Shown here: piece after piece, positions 61,701-64,000 of the stretch
Layout: the number at the start of each line of letters is the position of its first letter
Position numbering within the stretch: the first letter of the stretch is position 1
Assembly: GCF_032854445.1 (NCBI RefSeq)
Contig: NC_088296.1
Span: 3,431,246 to 3,495,245 of the forward strand
Length of the DNA: 64,000 nucleotides
Direction: 5' to 3'
Source: Liolophura sinensis
Taxonomy: Eukaryota > Mollusca > Polyplacophora > Chitonida > Chitonidae
Position numbers and translations under genes: made by a program
The notes under the pieces: generated by a model
Databases searched by the model: none
Told to the model about the DNA's origin: nothing
What the model saw: the letters and a program-made list of their open reading frames with translations, nothing else

Positions 61701-63569
61701 GCTGGAATGCCATGCTGATGATACCACACCTGACACCCTGTCATGTCACAGCCTATTCCCAAAGGATGATCACAGTCCTAGAATCAGAAATGCTTAGCAA
61801 AAACCTTCACCTTTACATTGTTTATAATGTTACTGTTGCGCAGTGCAAATTTATCCTTAAGACAAACAACAACTTGATTATGGATTAAAAAGTGTTAAAT
61901 ACTGTTTTGGTTTCGGCTGCTCCAACTCTTCGGCAGGTCGCAATTTTCGGACAGTCACAGGAATCGGATTCTTCTGTTTAACTTCTTTCGGTGGTTTTGG
62001 CTCATGCAGCTATGACAAAACAATATAACCATATTAATCCTGGGGCAAATGCAGACAGAAACCTTTCCCTGTTTAAAGCAGACTCTAATACTTTGCTAAC
62101 CAAACTCTGTCTACAATTCTGCTCAAATCTATACCCGAAAGGTGCACCTGGAAAACTTTTCAAAATTTTATCATTACTGGTCAAGTAGAAATTGGTAAAT
62201 GAGTTTTCAATCATTATATCTATATCCGAATTAAAGCAGAATAAAACAACAACAAAATATAAGTCCGCAACACTGCAAAGTATGCCATAACTATCTTCAA
62301 TTACAAGTAAATTTTAGACTTTTATTTTTAGTGAATTCAGTGCAATTAAATTCTCTGAAAGCTAAATTCTCTGGTGGTCTTTATGGGTCGTACTGATCAT
62401 GTTTCATTACTTTCATATTATCCTTTGGATGAAATTCATGAGAAATTTACAAGTTTTAGGCATAAAAACTGAGGTGAAAAATAAAAGCACACAACTCTGC
62501 TTTTTAAGAATCAGAGGCCACTTTCACAAAACTTCGAAAATCATATTTCTCGTAACTTTTTTCGTACAAGACATCAAGGTTATAGCGCTGTTAAGCTACG
62601 TTATTTACAAGAAAATTTACAAAAAATTGATATACAAAGTTTTGTGAAAAAGGGCCTAGTATTACAACAGTAGTTTTTCATAGCATATATCAGGATTTCC
62701 TCCTAGTCTTTGTCAGTGGCGTACAATTCACAGACGTACCTTCTGTAGATTTTCCTCCTTGATTGCCAGTTTCTCAATCTCTTCCCCACTGATAACATTT
62801 TGTGATTGAGGACGGTTGTCCTCACCAAGGGCATCCTGAGACGGGTTGGGTGTGGAAGCTTTCTCAGGTGTTCCACCACCTTTTTTTCCTGTCTTCAGCT
62901 TATCTACAATAATCATGGTTTATATATAATACACTTACGTGTCCACATCAAACACACCATATTTAAGCACTTATTTATTTGATTGTTGTTTAATGCTCAG
63001 GGGTTCATAGAAGTCGCCAGTATTTGGTCCGTCAATTGAATAAAAAACTCAATAACTGGTTATATTTATTCGATTTAAGGTGGTTTTTGGAAAGAAATAT
63101 TCGAAAGTTTACATAAACTCAATCTGAACATATCCAAAGTTCCACGAAGCAACATGTTCGCATTGTCAGTTATCTTCTTTTTACAGAAACTGTCCTGCCT
63201 TGATTATATTTAAGAAGGCAATTTTTGGACCCGAAGTGTTGTATGAAACCAAACATAATACATACCCTAATTCTTCTCAAATTTGGGACAGATATTAATA
63301 GTGTTGAAAGATGAATATTACATTTCTTTACCAGCCTTTTAGAAAAGTAAAGCTATGAATATGTTGTTCATTAGACGGTCTAACCATGTGAGAAAAAAAG
63401 AAACTCAATATTCCTGAAAACACTTACATGTATATTGGTAACAAAATAAGAAGACCTGGTTACCCAGATCTTAGAAAAAATAGGGTAGCATGCTTCTTTG
63501 GTATCAGGCAAATTGGTCCTCATGAATAACTTGACCTCTTTTGGTTTCCGATCGTTCTGTTTTTGACAT
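29124..63569 (-). CDS. MYCBPAP: MYCBP-associated protein (MYCBPAP) ortholog, 21 coding exons
   Basis: The vertebrate family member binds MYCBP/AMY-1 and has been linked to the central apparatus of motile cilia and to sperm tails; a ciliary role here is inference. Twenty-one exons join in phase to about 876 residues, somewhat shorter than the roughly 950 residues of the human protein. Residues 12-66 hold an acidic/basic N-terminus with the conserved IEKLAIKEENL stretch. Residues 122-304 hold the conserved helical blocks (ILGPYEDF, LRHWQ, RYIIDRTIP, EEMTGL). Residues about 400-550 form an Ig-like ASH/MSP-type domain (EITNDGTTSIYYNW, RFYFNTSDG, GVILPAE, FKSPNAGVFSEQW). Residues 556-719 are helical (SPVDAYITEKEIF, FVLGLPES). 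Residues 742-842 are Lys- then Ser/Pro-rich, and 843-876 form a C-terminal helix. Exon 5 carries two apparent 1-nt deletions. Introns are inflated by minisatellites. Identification rests on recalled family motifs, not a database search. Confidence 0.93.
29916..30119 (-). CDS. MYCBPAP: MYCBPAP coding exon 20 (Ser/Pro-rich)
   Basis: Acceptor attttccag|CCTCC, donor TCTCAG|gtgagg. It encodes 68 residues: a Pro/Ser/Thr/Lys-rich low-complexity part, then LKDLELHSQYKEKLYSQ, comparable to the start of the C-terminal helix (YTQSLHSEV type). Confidence 0.85.
30140..30560 (-). mobile_element. Two degraded SINE copies (V-type tails)
   Basis: 30140-30390 begins tttatttgattggtgtttaa and includes accatcgaccttcgacaggt. 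30430-30560 repeats the theme (ttgatttgatgggtgtttac, gagaaaacccagtatgcccc). Both lie between MYCBPAP exons 19 and 20. Confidence 0.68.
30799..30896 (-). CDS. MYCBPAP: MYCBPAP coding exon 19 (Lys-rich linker)
   Basis: Acceptor tctcgtcag|AGACC, donor AAAGAG|gttagt. It encodes 33 residues rich in Lys/Glu/Ala (KKYKQAEKKEQKESAKK), matching the position of the charged region in the mammalian C-terminal third. The preceding intron is about 6 kb. Confidence 0.82.
31276..31458 (+). CDS. Unassigned plus-strand ORF or exon inside MYCBPAP intron 18
   Basis: A 60-residue acidic frame starts MDSNHTEANIQPDQFESTVD and includes ISGLSSDSEFSDGKFDVCPG. Its codon and residue use look protein-like, and it ends at a donor-like GACAG|gtaact. 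No partner exon or family was recognised. It could be a first exon of a nested gene, a piece of a decayed transposon, or chance. Confidence 0.2.
   Translation: MDSNHTEANIQPDQFESTVDNAEVPIYHADISGLSSDSEFSDGKFDVCPGISKRTGNTDR
33089..33335 (+). mobile_element. V-SINE (RUDI-like), near full length
   Basis: Head gaggtggttaacgtgccagc, body with agttcaagtccagctcatgc, then ggcgtaaaacaccaatcaaa and an AAAT tail. It lies inside MYCBPAP intron 18, antisense to the gene. Confidence 0.93.
33860..33995. repeat. Dispersed repeat related to 26140-26280
   Basis: Shares ttcaaccttttcgcacg, attattctgtgtgaactgat and aaaattatactttttgt with the sequence after the 84-bp array. Confidence 0.8.
34666..34732. repeat. 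(TA)n microsatellite
   Basis: About 33 uninterrupted TA dinucleotides within MYCBPAP intron 18. Confidence 0.98.
34855..34942. repeat. Short 17-bp tandem repeat
   Basis: About five units of tgtcaatacttgacaa type in MYCBPAP intron 18, shortly after the (TA)n tract. Confidence 0.8.
35020..35155 (-). mobile_element. V-SINE 3' half, diverged
   Basis: It contains the tail and 3' domain (tatttatttcattggaattt, catactcaacaatatttcaa) and body to about 35155; the head is missing. Confidence 0.8.
35330..35555. repeat. Probable dispersed repeat with AGGTCAAGGTCA motif
   Basis: aaatttcatgaaacttggta and cccaaaggtcaaggtcat are phrases I associate with dispersed repeats in mollusc genomes. I see no other copy here, so the call rests on general knowledge. 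Confidence 0.4.
36851..36919 (-). CDS. MYCBPAP: MYCBPAP coding exon 18
   Basis: Acceptor tttataag|ATAG, donor TCTG|gtgagt. It encodes about 23 residues (SICTIELEPPESDTSKHNRR), a variable linker. It is supported by phase on both sides rather than by similarity. A second AG five bases downstream would give another frame. Confidence 0.7.
37708..37808 (-). CDS. MYCBPAP: MYCBPAP coding exon 17
   Basis: Acceptor tgtgtag|GTATC, donor GAAG|gtgaga. It encodes YQLLVEAVDGIVRQ then IRFVLGLPESEEED; FVLGLPE is a conserved family motif (SVLGLPEKE in mammals). Confidence 0.93.
37965..38572 (-). repeat. Composite GTCAGTCA-rich minisatellite at the exon 16 donor
   Basis: Degenerate units of about 60-70 bp with gactgactgagtcctaggct, gactaagtgattcactg and actccttaactaagtgag on the plus strand. 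On the minus strand several units read ggggtcagtcag, matching the exon 16 donor GG|gtcagtca, at which the array begins. Confidence 0.9.
38573..38700 (-). CDS. MYCBPAP: MYCBPAP coding exon 16
   Basis: Acceptor gttgtag|CAAATC; donor GTGTGGG|gtcagt, chosen because it alone gives phase 2 into exon 17. It encodes residues 643-685 with an acidic stretch (MEEDEEDSRQ) and LLHRLNLAVIDLSF. The splice donor lies at the edge of the gtcagtca-rich tandem array. Confidence 0.85.
39206..39319 (-). CDS. MYCBPAP: MYCBPAP coding exon 15
   Basis: Acceptor gttgtcag|TGTT, donor AAACAG|gtaatg. It encodes YYHYSLVEELKEMYLTLFP then EWNLSILDMKQ. In the mammalian protein these two blocks are separated by a long low-complexity insert that is absent here. 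Confidence 0.9.
39590..39745 (-). mobile_element. V-SINE 3' half inserted into another repeat
   Basis: It runs from tttatttatttgattggtgt to tacggccagataggaaggc. The flanking sequence (39500-39585 and 39755-39870) matches two consecutive parts of the element at 61127-61543, so the SINE interrupts an older copy. Confidence 0.82.
40134..40280 (-). CDS. MYCBPAP: MYCBPAP coding exon 14
   Basis: Acceptor ccttcactag|GTGG, donor CCAGGG|gtgagc. It encodes 49 residues with VVSQILNDVLDGI and PPRSPVDAYITEKEIF, the family PSPVDAYLTEEDLF motif. Its acceptor region and first 31 bases occur a second time about 114 bp upstream. Confidence 0.94.
40249..40470 (-). repeat. Tandem duplication of the exon 14 acceptor region
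   Basis: Two direct copies of about 105 bp (40249-40348 and 40363-40470) share ctgctgtgcttgtttgtgtg, acaggtccacctagtg and actgtgagaaac. Each contains the acceptor and the first 31 bases of exon 14; only the lower-coordinate copy continues into the full exon. Confidence 0.88.
40728..40915 (-). CDS. MYCBPAP: MYCBPAP coding exon 13 (end of ASH-like domain)
   Basis: Acceptor ctgcccag|GTGTG, donor ATAGAG|gtttgt. It encodes GVILPAETMRFPFVFKSPNA, then GVFSEQWRF, then GGASLVVSLRGVA. This is the diagnostic family signature of G-V-I-L-P-(G/A)-E, F-K-S, W-x-F and G-G-A, completing the Ig-like domain. Confidence 0.96.
41094..41281. repeat. About 20-bp minisatellite in MYCBPAP intron 12
   Basis: G-rich units of caggtaggggattaaggggaa and caggtaggggattatcggga type, about 9 copies. 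On the minus strand this is a C/T-rich tract upstream of the exon 13 acceptor. Confidence 0.92.
41424..41646. repeat. 16-bp minisatellite, about 14 copies, in MYCBPAP intron 12
   Basis: Units aggagtaatattgcac and aagagtaatattgcat alternate, with some aggagtaatactgcac. The minus-strand frames of about 90 residues here are repeat products. Confidence 0.95.
42002..42074 (-). CDS. MYCBPAP: MYCBPAP coding exon 12
   Basis: Acceptor gttactcag|CAAC, donor GTGATG|gtaagt. It encodes QLPKQNPFDLVHAKVQRFYF followed by NTSDG; QRFYF is a conserved strand of the ASH-like domain. The 51-bp minisatellite begins about 40 bases upstream of its acceptor. Confidence 0.93.
42115..43022. repeat. 51-bp minisatellite, about 18 copies, in MYCBPAP intron 11
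   Basis: The unit is 51 bp with gtagactggagtacactgtt, gtacatgcctgtgactat and acagtgtgccaga. As 51 is a multiple of three, each strand shows long repeat-derived frames of 77-114 residues; these are not genes. It starts about 40 bp from the exon 12 acceptor. Confidence 0.96.
43025..44159. other. MYCBPAP intron 11, no further feature
   Basis: AT-rich intronic sequence. Phrases like gaaaatataggacaataaag recur near 44980-45040, suggesting scattered old repeats. Confidence 0.4.
44160..44565. mobile_element. Long inverted-repeat element in MYCBPAP intron 11
   Basis: The left arm (acgtccacgaaaatagttt, aacatcagattttacggtgg) is roughly complementary to the right arm (ccaccatagaatccaatgtt, aactatttttgtgaacattg). 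Related sequence occurs at 16860-17045 (agtttcaaggtccattcagc). It is a MITE-like fold-back. Confidence 0.65.
45189..45423 (-). CDS. MYCBPAP: MYCBPAP coding exon 11 (start of ASH-like domain)
   Basis: Acceptor ccccacag|AGATCC, donor TGGAGG|gtaggt. It encodes residues 390-468 with VFGPSLLFAGQPARW and FLEITNDGTTSIYYNW, typical first strands of the Ig-like ASH/MSP fold seen in ciliary proteins. It is one of the most conserved exons. Confidence 0.95.
45757..46013 (+). mobile_element. V-SINE (RUDI-like), with a duplicated tail
   Basis: Head ggttagcgtgccagcgcggc, body, then two successive tail pieces (gtatggcgtaaaacaccaat and gtatgacttaaatcaccaat). A separate minus-strand tail fragment lies at 45620-45690. 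Confidence 0.88.
46398..46537 (-). CDS. MYCBPAP: MYCBPAP coding exon 10
   Basis: Acceptor tatctacag|GAG, donor GGACAT|gtaagt. It encodes about residues 344-390: EFESLAVIGSSRP, equivalent to the family GLEVVGK block, followed by an acidic, poorly conserved linker (EDEVPEGGDMDREG). Confidence 0.88.
46558..46738 (-). mobile_element. V-SINE with internal deletion
   Basis: Tail tttatttatttgactggtgt, 3' domain and head part (ggtcattgtgttagcatgct) are present; the middle third is missing. A further tail fragment is at 46858-46900. Confidence 0.86.
47186..48130 (-). mobile_element. Second SINE family copy split by the 82-bp array
   Basis: The left part (gagtgagtgagtgagtcagt to tcaaccagttgttgcacta) and the right part (tgcactatacccttcatgtt to ctaccgctcctgaagcggac) form one element, with the chimeric array between them. 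A short reversed tail (gacgttaaaccccaagcgct) is inserted near 48030-48062. Confidence 0.85.
47380..47990. repeat. 82-bp chimeric minisatellite (SINE plus MITE pieces), 7-8 copies
   Basis: Units of 82 bp join a SINE piece (atactgatacaggtcaacca, gttgttgcactat) to a MITE piece (gagtgatgctagaatgaatt, ctgttattataacac). The array sits inside a SINE copy whose two ends flank it (47186-47400 and 47985-48130). Confidence 0.92.
48227..48345 (-). CDS. MYCBPAP: MYCBPAP coding exon 9
   Basis: Acceptor catgacag|GTTATTGG, donor CAGCCC|gtaagt. It encodes about residues 304-343 with YYPWHRSPYLEYRKKQLQ, matching the family W.RS..L.YR.K.LQ block. The first bases and the acceptor are duplicated upstream, near 48386-48475. 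Confidence 0.92.
48315..48480 (-). repeat. Tandem duplication of the exon 9 acceptor region
   Basis: Positions 48315-48400 and 48386-48475 are diverged direct copies sharing gcagcctttg.gtttgac, ctttcatga and ccaat.aaaaggtct. The duplicate includes about 25 bases of exon 9 start, but the acceptor is altered (catgaaag instead of catgacag). Confidence 0.8.
49085..49800 (-). repeat. About 95-bp minisatellite carrying copies of the exon 8 donor
   Basis: About six units, one interrupted by a SINE at 49266-49513. On the minus strand each holds gttgtcaaatctgagaagg followed by gttagtattacagtgac, that is, the end of exon 8 plus its intron start. The authentic exon 8 border is the highest-coordinate unit. 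Confidence 0.92.
49266..49513 (-). mobile_element. V-SINE inserted into the exon 8 donor array
   Basis: Full element from the tail tttatttatttatttcatcgg to the head gctaaccaactgagccactg. Array sequence cccttctcagat occurs at both flanks, which fits a target-site duplication, although the array itself repeats that motif. Confidence 0.92.
49778..49860 (-). CDS. MYCBPAP: MYCBPAP coding exon 8
   Basis: Acceptor ccttgcag|CATG, donor GAGAAGG|gttagt. It encodes MTLSQTERGYPPPIQHVG and a tail ending VVKSEKG, matching the family MTxxxTxRG..PI.H block. Its last 20 or so bases are repeated in every unit of the array just downstream in the intron. Confidence 0.9.
50155..50290 (-). mobile_element. Fourth SINE family copy feeding the 64-bp array
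   Basis: Contains gggtggatgaaagcagggag, acatttggcaagttaatgac and acaccatactggtggaggac, passing directly into the tandem units. Confidence 0.78.
50285..50685. repeat. 64-bp minisatellite, about 6 copies, amplified from a SINE fragment
   Basis: Units of exactly 64 bp contain ctggtggaggacaagtgctt, aagcaaacacctctggcc and acttagttt. The first unit continues directly from a dispersed element starting near 50155 whose other copies (for example 14580-14900) hold the single-copy version. Confidence 0.92.
50722..50908 (-). mobile_element. V-SINE lacking the head
   Basis: Tail tttatttgtttatttaattg, 3' domain, body to ggaagccagcatgagctggg; the tRNA-like head is absent. Confidence 0.86.
51565..51628 (-). 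CDS. MYCBPAP: MYCBPAP coding exon 7
   Basis: Acceptor cttttccag|ACCG, donor CTTCA|gtgagt. It encodes YRVGSEFWKQQETIGEEMTG with conserved FW and EEMTGL motifs. It joins exons 6 and 8 in phase. Confidence 0.92.
51687..51985. repeat. 37-bp minisatellite, about 8 copies, in MYCBPAP intron 6
   Basis: The unit combines gagaaagaaaactgactttg and tggaacacacaataagt. Two variants alternate (gactttg and gattatg). It lies about 60 bp upstream of the exon 7 acceptor; no exon similarity was seen. Confidence 0.94.
52154..52273 (-). CDS. MYCBPAP: MYCBPAP coding exon 6
   Basis: Acceptor tgttgacag|AGTTG, donor AAAGGAT|gtaagt. It encodes about residues 215-255 with ADTYYHTQEQRYIIDRTIP, equivalent to the conserved TY..(I/T)QE.R.(L/I)ID.T(L/I)P family motif. 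The first codon is split A|AG with exon 5. Confidence 0.92.
52870..54080 (-). repeat. About 60-bp minisatellite carrying tandem copies of the exon 5 donor
   Basis: There are about 20 units of 55-70 bp. Read on the minus strand, each holds gtatacatctct then A|gtaagt, and a G-rich tract with gagtgac. This aligns with the true exon 5 end (gatacatttccA|gtaagtt) at about 21 of 25 positions. The authentic donor is the highest-coordinate unit. C-tract length (plus strand) varies between copies. Confidence 0.93.
54078..54354 (-). CDS. MYCBPAP: MYCBPAP coding exon 5, with two apparent frameshifts
   Basis: Acceptor tctcccttag|GTATT, donor TTTCCA|gtaagt. Protein similarity runs through three frames: GPRYDLDGAVLP, then ILGPYEDFRSEAIRRGD onward to PTPGR, then DEHNALRHWQVKMRERKRQQ. 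One base seems missing near 54308-54313 and another near 54150-54156. Adding two bases restores the phase expected from exons 4 and 6. The cause could be assembly indels, polymorphism or real damage; otherwise the exon looks well conserved. Its 3' end is the likely seed of the tandem array downstream. Confidence 0.85.
54485..55005. repeat. About 25-bp minisatellite in MYCBPAP intron 4
   Basis: Units are built from cagtaatcacatacaaca and taacagt, with copies lacking the taacagt part. The array lies about 130 bp on the intron side of the exon 5 acceptor. Confidence 0.92.
55165..56110. repeat. 17-bp minisatellite, about 55 copies, in MYCBPAP intron 4
   Basis: The unit is cttgtataataccacag with variants (cctgtatcat, caacgcttg). 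Because 17 is not a multiple of three, the array cycles through all frames without stops on the minus strand. This gives 100-200 residue Tyr/Ile/Val-rich frames that are not credible genes. Confidence 0.95.
56360..59540. repeat. 56-bp minisatellite, about 56 copies, in MYCBPAP intron 4
   Basis: The unit is exactly 56 bp, with core aagctgtgtatcctcatcac followed by aaaagcaatggctgaagtg and an acatgtaaaccc segment. Variants differ at a few recurrent positions (tcatc/tcgtc/ttgtc, aaaag/aaacg, tgtgtg/tgagtg). Variant order is repeated at a 672-bp offset (12 units), showing higher-order duplication. Open frames in it are repeat products. Confidence 0.97.
59541..60923. other. MYCBPAP intron 4, 5' part, no further feature
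   Basis: Unique-looking intronic sequence between the exon 4 donor and the 56-bp array. No coding exon or repeat was recognised. Confidence 0.45.
60924..60982 (-). CDS. MYCBPAP: MYCBPAP coding exon 4
   Basis: Acceptor cttttcag|GTTG, donor TCAG|gtaaag. The short exon encodes LTVFKPAPPTAPLRPMDYSG; the PxDYSG motif is conserved in the family. An alternative AG seven bases downstream would break the frame, which fixes the acceptor. The following intron (about 6.6 kb) holds the 56-, 17- and 25-bp arrays. Confidence 0.85.
61127..61545. mobile_element. MITE-like element with GGATCACxAAAC ends
   Basis: It begins near gggatcacgaaacgacctta and ends near cagttttgtgatcc, with an internal related tcacaaaactatcttagatt. 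A second copy at 39480-39870 is interrupted by a SINE. Confidence 0.68.
61903..62009 (-). CDS. MYCBPAP: MYCBPAP coding exon 3
   Basis: Acceptor gtcatag|CTG, donor CCAAAACA|gtattt. It encodes about residues 67-102 with the PVTVRKLRP block, and ends two bases into a Gln codon completed by exon 4. Confidence 0.8.
62510..62660. mobile_element. Short fold-back element with GGCC..TTTCACAAAACTT ends
   Basis: ggccactttcacaaaacttc at left and gttttgtgaaaaagggccta at right are inverted. Partial relatives start at 32582 (ggggcctgtttcacaacgcc) and 12126. Confidence 0.65.
62740..62903 (-). CDS. MYCBPAP: MYCBPAP coding exon 2
   Basis: Acceptor ttgtag|AT, donor AAG|gtacgt, ending in phase 0. It encodes about residues 12-66: a Lys/Gly/Pro-rich start, then ISGEEIEKLAIKEENLQK, which matches the conserved N-terminal family block. 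Confidence 0.85.
62970..63010 (-). mobile_element. V-SINE tail fragment
   Basis: Only ttatttatttgattgttgtt and taatgctcagg remain, just upstream of exon 2. Confidence 0.6.
63536..63569 (-). CDS. MYCBPAP: MYCBPAP predicted coding exon 1
   Basis: The ATG opens MSKTERSETKR and a split codon G|AT (Asp) that joins exon 2 in phase 1. The donor is G|gtcaag, which is not strong. The basic N-terminus fits the family, but it is short and poorly conserved. Another upstream exon could provide the start. Confidence 0.42.
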
Positions 63570-64000
63570 TAGTGTAAGGTGAGTGACCACATGACTGCAG
63601 TCTGACTGGTTTCCTCCCCCTGACGTCAGGTACGGCTAATATCTTCCTATCCTTTCAAGGCGGTGTTATCATAATCGGAATATGTCAATTCAGATTTTGC
63701 AGTTAACACTATGCACGTCAAAATGAAGCCTCATGAATATAACATAACAGTATCCAATGAAAACGTACAGCGCAGGAAAGACAACATCTCTCTTCAGACA
63801 CTCGTTAATTGTATCTGTAAAGCATTATTTTCATTCCGTTTTCTACTATTTCAGAATGATACATTTACAAACTAATTTACTTCCTGTTGTGGTAATATAC
63901 AAGGTATGTGCCACATGTAAACTCCTTTAATAAATTATTATTCCGCTATGACGTCTTAAACACACGGTACATAGACTGCTAGCTCTGTAGGGCTGTGATT
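63570..64000 (-). other. Sequence upstream of the predicted MYCBPAP start
   Basis: This should contain the 5' UTR or promoter if exon 1 is right. I see no convincing TATA box, CpG-rich patch or further coding exon, and the transcription start cannot be placed. Confidence 0.3.

Noticed and set aside
62728-62916. Open frame starting MIIVDKLK as a stand-alone 62-codon gene
   Set aside because: The first codons are intron; a ttgtag acceptor and gtacgt donor bound the real MYCBPAP exon 2.

Overview
The window is a stretch of a eukaryotic, intron-rich and repeat-rich animal genome. Several tRNA-headed SINE families with a V-type 3' domain suggest a mollusc or another lophotrochozoan; one of them resembles the RUDI type described from molluscs. 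This assignment is inference. No prokaryotic gene organisation, rRNA, functional tRNA gene or CRISPR array was seen.

The only gene I can name is a 21-coding-exon ortholog of MYCBPAP (MYCBP-associated protein) on the minus strand, from about 63569 (predicted start) to 29124 (stop). Every exon was placed by hand from protein similarity and GT/AG borders. Intron phases agree at every junction. The summed coding length is divisible by three (about 876 residues) only if two apparent 1-nt deletions in exon 5 are allowed for. The core (exons 11-13) is an Ig-like ASH/MSP-type domain, followed by a helical region and a Lys/Ser/Pro-rich linker before a short C-terminal helix. In vertebrates the protein binds MYCBP/AMY-1 and has been linked to the central apparatus of motile cilia and the sperm tail.

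The gene's introns are filled with minisatellites: 56-bp, 17-bp, 25-bp, 60-bp, 37-bp, 64-bp, 95-bp, 82-bp, 51-bp, 16-bp and 20-bp families, plus a composite of about 65 bp. Several arrays are built from the gene's own exon/intron borders. About 19 tandem copies of the exon 5 donor region follow that donor, about six copies of the exon 8 donor follow exon 8, and a donor-like array starts at the exon 16 donor. Short duplications copy the exon 14 and exon 9 acceptors and the terminal exon. Other arrays are amplified pieces of transposable elements (82-bp SINE/MITE chimera, 64-bp SINE fragment).

Positions 1-29000, downstream of the gene, hold no gene I can name. They contain dispersed SINEs, TA-flanked MITEs, minisatellites (24, 51, about 40, 60, 117, 67, 84 and 81 bp), (TA)n tracts, a decayed fragment resembling a RecQ-type helicase near 3.4 kb, and a few unassigned ORFs. 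Most long open frames in the window are products of tandem repeats.
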